Shown: piece by piece, positions 59,404 to 64,000 of the stretch
Layout: each line of letters begins with the position of its first letter
Position numbering within the stretch: position 1 is the first letter of the stretch
NCBI GenBank assembly: GCA_030737835.1
Contig: JAUJYN010000025.1
Location: 1,054,001-1,118,000, forward strand
Length of the DNA: 64,000 nt
Direction of reading: 5' to 3'
Source: Acorus gramineus
Taxonomy: Eukaryota; Streptophyta; Magnoliopsida; Acorales; Acoraceae
Notes under the pieces: model-generated
Told to the model about the DNA's origin: nothing
Database searches by the model: none
What the model saw: the letters and a program-made list of their open reading frames with translations, nothing else
Made by a program: the position numbers and the translations under genes

Positions 59404-59725
59404 TGGGGGAAAGGCTACATGATAAGCCACCTCCCCAATCCACTCAATGACAAGAAATGGTCCCATTAAAGAGCAAACTCAGCTTGCCCCGAACGTCGAA
59501 ACAGAGGGTGCCCTTTAACCAGGACACCTTCTTGAAAATATGGTCGCCAAACCCAAAGGTAAGCCCCTGGCGACAATGACCTGGGTAGCCCTTCTGTCGG
59601 TTCTGGGAGGTGCAGATGTACACACGAACCAACCTGGCCGCCGCAAGGTCAAACAACTAACTTATGGCCCCTCCAACTGGCGCTCCTCAACCGTCCCAAC
59701 ACAAGGGAGGTATAAAACTACGCCT
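59404..59725 (-). pseudogene. pol: Integrase C-terminal remnant, right piece, Element II
   Basis: Continues 56653. Minus-strand FGFGDHIFKKVSWLKGTL and FDVRGKLSLLFNG match the [16 protein letters not shown] region of the fuller element. Frames broken as in Element I. Confidence 0.86.
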
Positions 59726-60270
59726 GTAGAGTGCCTTTCACAGATCCATCTGGGTGCTCGAATGGCAGTCGTCTTGTAGGCATACCCCAACAAATGGGTG
59801 GTGCCTCACCCAACTGCCCTCATCATTGAGCACGCAGGCACTTAGCATGTCCTCCAAGGTCTGAATCGTCCTCTTTGTCTGGTTGTCCATCGGCGATGAA
59901 ACGCTATACTTAAATGGAGGCTCGCGCCAAAGCCTGCCAAGGCTGCGCCTCAACCTCAAAGTAACCCTCGCGTCTCAACCGAAAATAGCGCCGACTGGAG
60001 TGCCATGAAGACGAACAATCGCGAAGGTGAAAACCCACGTCAAGGCGTCCAGAGACTCAATCAGTCTGATAGGGAGGGAAGCGCGGACTTAGTCAGTCGG
60101 TCAATGATCACCTAGACGGCGTCGTGACCCGAACGTGACATTAACGAGTCTGCAACAATCCCTGACAACCCACTCCCACGTCTACTGAGGAATCTCGATG
60201 GACTGACGCTTTCCACACGATGATGAATCTCAAACTTTGCCTGAGGGCATGAAAACCTAGGGAAACAAGG
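59726..60270 (-). pseudogene. pol: Integrase core remnant, Element II
   Basis: Close copy of 43855-44400, with the same WREPPFKYSVSS and [14 protein letters not shown] segments and the same stops. Confidence 0.86.
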
Positions 60271-60289
60271 TCACCCATATCACCTTTTC

Positions 60290-60600
60290 ATCGCACTACT
60301 AGCAATCTCTATGAAGACTACCTCAAGTAGTCCACGGAGGCCCAATAAAACTTTTGAGATCCACGAAGGCATCCAGCGCATTCGTCAACCCCGATGGCAG
60401 TACTTAAAACTTGTAGTGCCTGAACGGTCACGAAACGCCATCTACGGGATGTCCAACTCTCGGATCTCTAACTTGTAGTACCCTTGTGCGAAGATCGATC
60501 TAACAGCAGACACTCGCTCCCAGAGCTGGTCAAATAGATCATCGATTCATGGCAAAGGTAGTTGATCTTCAACCTCCACGGGGAGATCAGAACAACACCA
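60290..60600 (-). pseudogene. pol: RT remnant, Element II
   Basis: Close copy of 44430-44740 in Element I; same deletion joining RT directly to integrase, so RNase H and the integrase zinc finger are missing. Confidence 0.8.
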
Positions 60601-61290
60601 CGAACAATTAAGTCCAGATTCTGCTCCTCGAGCGTGTCCGGCGCTCATGATGACACTTAGACGCTTGGTAAGTCGGTCAACTGCACTAAATCCACAAGAC
60701 ACGCAATAAGGGGTCGTTGAACCTCGACAATGCCTAAGCAACGTCATCTATTTGATAGGGCAGTTGAGTCCCATCATGAACGCTAGCATCGCATCTCCTC
60801 ATTTGCGACCAATGTGGGGCAAAAAGCGACAGTATCCACAATTGTGCTCACATGCCTGCAGAGATAGGTCGCTCATCTACAACCATTGGAACTCCAGCAT
60901 CCTGCACTCCATGGGCAGATTCATCACGGGGAGTCCACGCACTCGACATCATTTAGCAGCACTCTCCCGGTGTGGCCTCTACCTGGTAGCCTCCCAAGCC
61001 TACTATCTCTGCCATATGGATGCACCACAGGCATAGTATCTGGGAGCACCTCACAGGGCTCTGGCCTTAACCGGGCGGCTATAACGCACAATGATTTATC
61101 GAAGCGACTCCAGATGCCACTATGGAACCCGGTCCACTACGATCGCCCACTGAGCTGCAATAGGACGCACCCAATCCCGATCGTATGCATCACCACTCGC
61201 TAAGATCTAACAACTGACCCTAACCAGTCGACCCAGTCGACAACTTAAGGGTGGGTCCAGGGGGTCACGTCCACGTCAACGGATGCGAGG
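60601..61290 (-). other. Unassigned interior of Element II with an LTR-derived box
   Basis: 60601-60890 matches the unassigned part of Element I. 60890-61050 carries the B-type LTR box (ACCAGGTAGAGGCCAC on the minus strand). The family-A box found in Element I (45390-45570) is absent: sequence passes directly to the gag leader side near 61205. Confidence 0.65.
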
Positions 61291-61296
61291 AGGCAT
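61225..61296 (-). pseudogene. gag: gag stub, Element II
   Basis: Minus-strand ATGCCTCCTCG from 61296 after GGTTGCTGAC, then loss of frame, the same as in Element I. Confidence 0.75.
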
Positions 61297-61392
61297 GTCA
61301 GCAACCTAAGATAACTTCTAATACAAGAGTACTCGGATGACAATCCTACGACTCATCATCTATACGACTAGACTTAGGCTCTGACAGGACCA

Positions 61393-61405
61393 GGCTCTGA
61401 TACCA
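61393..61405 (-). other. Primer-binding site, Element II
   Basis: Minus strand TGGTATCAGAGCC, six bases from the LTR end at 61412; perfect consensus. Confidence 0.92.
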
Positions 61406-61411
61406 ACTTTT

Positions 61412-64000
61412 TGTCACGCCCCAGGCGTCCCCGAGACGTGGCAAATATAATATAATATCAGCTATCAATACCTGAGGTCAATAAAGACACCAACAACAAT
61501 ACACAAGGCGGCAAAGCAAGGTAATGATAACTGACTGAAAAGCGGAAGCATAATATATAACAATGTCTGTAAATCAAAAACATTATTACAGACCCGAATA
61601 CACAATCAATGTCCTATGAAAGCCAAGTCTAGACCAAAGAAAATACAACCTGTGCCACATGCACGATTTACAAAGCATAAAATGACTCTAGGAATGCTGA
61701 CAGCCTCACACTCGCCACCCGCCGGCAGAACGCTCCACGCCCATAAGACCACGCCACAGGAAAGCTCCAGCTCCACGCCCAACACTGCCCCTGAAAAGAA
61801 ACAATATGCGAGGGGTGAGCTACAAGCTCAGTGAGTGGCTGGAAACCAATCACCATTCTACAGTTCAACACATAATCAATTTCCTTTCAAGGAAAACATG
61901 GGTAGAAACCCATGGATAACTGGGTCACGCGGCGGCGCGACCAACCTCACCCCCACCCTCACTCCCGGAGGGAGTCTTTTGGGACTTATGGGGAGAGACC
62001 ATACCGTCGGTCGAAGAGACCCGGATTTACTGGTCTAGAGACCATACCGTCGGTCGAAGAGACCCGGATTTACTAGTCTACCCAACACTACTGGATCATC
62101 TACATCTAGATAATCGCCCAACGATGTTCTTCAACATCGATTCAAGACCGGACCCACCAACTATGGGAACGGTCAAACAACGAATGGGTCACGCGGCGAT
62201 TATCTTCACCTCATCCTTACCCTCACTCCTGGAGGGAGACTCTTGGGACTTATGGAAGAGAGAACGATTCCCACGCCCGTAACATCATTCGTCAACCCTC
62301 TCCCGGGTAGTATCTACAACCCGATCTCCACAACTCACCGCTCTACACCCTTGGTCCACCAGTAGCCCTTTCCCACCCTCGTGGCCTCCACCTAGTCCAC
62401 TCCCACCATCCGTATTGTCCGACACATCGGAGGTACCTACGGACGGGAGCCCTCTGTCAGGTACAGCCAACACCGAGGAGTTCCTACATCGGATCCAATG
62501 AAGGGGAGAACGATCCCATGTTTGCAAGGCGAAACCCAAAGGAAAACAACCACTCTCGATACTCGCTTATCGAGACATCACACACATGCATAACAACAAC
62601 CAGCACACTCATATTAACCTTAAAGTAGTCATAGTCCCTAAACGGGAGTAACTACACAAGCTAGTGGGTCGTAACATCGCCGACCCACCCCACCCTCACC
62701 CTCACTTTTCAGGGGATGATATGGGCCTTTTGGAACTGACTAGACTGCTATTCACCCATTGGTCTTCCGGTAGTCCTTTTCCACCCTCGTAGCCTCGACC
62801 TAGTCCACTCCAACTACCAGTACTGTCCGAACACATCAGAGGTACTGGACGGAAGCCCTCTGTCAGGTCAGCCATCGCCGGGGAGTTCCTACATCGGATC
62901 CAACGAAGGGAAGAGAACAGCCTACTCACACGCATGCGATCCTCTTGGATCCGTCGACAACGCTTCCTAACATTTCTAATGTCATGAATTCTCAAGAATT
63001 CCTCCAGGGCGCATAACTAAGATGCGGGGGAAACATATATTATAACCACAAGGTTATAATATTCTCTAAGGCATGCTTACAACAATATAATCACATAATC
63101 CCATCTTGATTTAAATAAGTTAAACTAAATGGGAACATGCATAGGTTGGGGCTTTCAAATCAAGGGACAAGGTGACTAAACATGCATAGGCCGCTATACA
63201 TGATATAAGGGTGCATATCCCTAGCATACAAAGTCTAAGGTGGCATGGATATATCATATTAATCATGCATGCATAGCTTTTACATATTATAGCTAGGGGG
63301 CCCCATCGATGCGCGACGCGCGTCCATGCGGGTCGAGCGCATCCCTAGAGAGGGGGGGGGATTGGAATCAAACCACTCACCTTACGACCCGGGACCTCGC
63401 GCATCCCATCCGACGAGATCTGCAAGGTAGGGGCATCCAACTGGTGAGAAACAACACAATTTACACATAGAAATCATTAGAAATACCCCATACTCGGACA
63501 AGCATGCATACGGGCTCGCACGCATGCGAGTACGCACGTACGCACGCTAGTCCGAGTGCCCCGACACCTACCCGAACCCTCGGGCAGCCACACGCATGGC
63601 CCCCCGCACGCGCACGCACGCACCCCAGCACCATCGGTGCACTGCCGCGCGCCTGCCCGCACGCCCAGACGCGCTGCCGCGCGCACGCGCACTCTCGCGC
63701 ACGCCCGCGCGCATTGGGCGTCCAGCTCACGTGCCCTCGCGCAGCACCCCACGCACGTGCACGCCCGCGCACGCACGCGCGCGCCTGCACTGGTCCCCAT
63801 CCCCGCGCCCAGGCGCCTGCCCAGGCGCACTGCTCCGCGCGCGCGCACGCTCGTGCGCACGCCCGCGCACTCCCGCGCGCACCCCCGCTCGCGCCAGCGC
63901 CTACGCGCACCCGCGCGACCACTCCGCGCGAACCCGCGCACTCGCGCGCACGCGCCCGCGCGCGTCTGTGCGCCCGACTGCGCCTGCCAGCGCCCGCCTA
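61412..64000 (-). repeat. Element II 5' LTR (window ends inside it)
   Basis: Near-copy of the 3' LTR without the CACTA element or the solo LTR; both empty sites are visible (62674 and 63292). Shares the 43-bp tandem duplication. The CpG-rich tract starts at about 63500 and runs to the window end. Confidence 0.93.

Larger units (their letters stand above)
48215..64000 (-). mobile_element. Element II: non-autonomous gypsy chromovirus derivative, runs off the window
   Basis: Minus-strand order: 5' LTR (61412 to beyond 64000), primer site, gag stub, LTR-derived box, RT and integrase remnants, chromodomain remnant, polypurine tract, 3' LTR (48215-56342). Interior without the solo LTR is about 2.3 kb and closely matches Element I. 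The left base pairs of the likely target duplication (CATCC, 48210-48214) cannot be matched because the other end is outside. Confidence 0.9.

Noticed and set aside
1-64000. Host protein-coding gene, tRNA, rRNA, CRISPR or plasmid-type system
   Set aside because: No cellular domain, cloverleaf with A/B boxes, rRNA signature or spaced direct-repeat array was recognised; all long conserved frames are retrotransposon proteins.

Overview
The window is a nuclear-genome tract from a plant, probably a large-genome angiosperm. The evidence is wall-to-wall Ty3/gypsy chromoviruses with a plant-type initiator-Met tRNA primer site (TGGTATCAGAGCC), very long LTRs (about 2.6-3.6 kb), a CACTA-type DNA transposon and a 5'-truncated LINE. 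I see no host gene, no tRNA or rRNA gene and no CRISPR. Almost every base can be assigned to a mobile element, and most long ORFs are LTR or GC-rich artefacts. The species cannot be read from the sequence.

Left block (1-25482, + strand) is a chain of recombined chromovirus pieces: a complete LTR (family A, 3-3156), a primer site and gag, an LTR-derived insert, RT and chromodomain scraps, and a partial LTR (5871-8002). Then comes the most complete internal region (8003-12941: gag, protease, RT, RNase H, integrase, chromodomain; four frameshifts), a partial LTR (12942-13905), a second RT-to-chromodomain segment (13906-16711), an LTR with a different U3 (16761-19385), and a second partial LTR (19386-25482) holding a solo family-A LTR. 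The block abuts a very decayed chromovirus integrase (25483-26160) and its old LTR (26184 to about 28601).

Middle (28605-30994) holds two truncated family-B LTR pieces, the first interrupted by a LINE (29418-30010).

Right block (30995-64000, - strand) contains two related non-autonomous elements. Element I (30995-48214) has a 3' LTR followed by two extra ~1.45 kb tandem LTR pieces, a decayed 2.7 kb interior and a 5' LTR. Element II (48215 to beyond 64000) sits inside Element I's 5' LTR. Both carry much the same wrecked pol and a gag reduced to its first codons, so they were probably mobilised by proteins made elsewhere. They were later hit by four solo family-A LTRs (one inside another) and a CACTA element. 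In most cases an intact empty site survives in a sister copy inside this window, which makes boundaries and order of events unusually secure.

Two LTR families recur. Family A begins TGTTATATATGTGTCAC; family B begins TGTTATGCYTGTGTCATTT or similar. Both share a striking layout: W-box-rich U3, then candidate introns, one filled with a CpG-rich low-complexity tract and one with a G-rich tandem repeat, around a 36-nt mini-exon. LTR halves have been exchanged between families at the CpG-rich tract.
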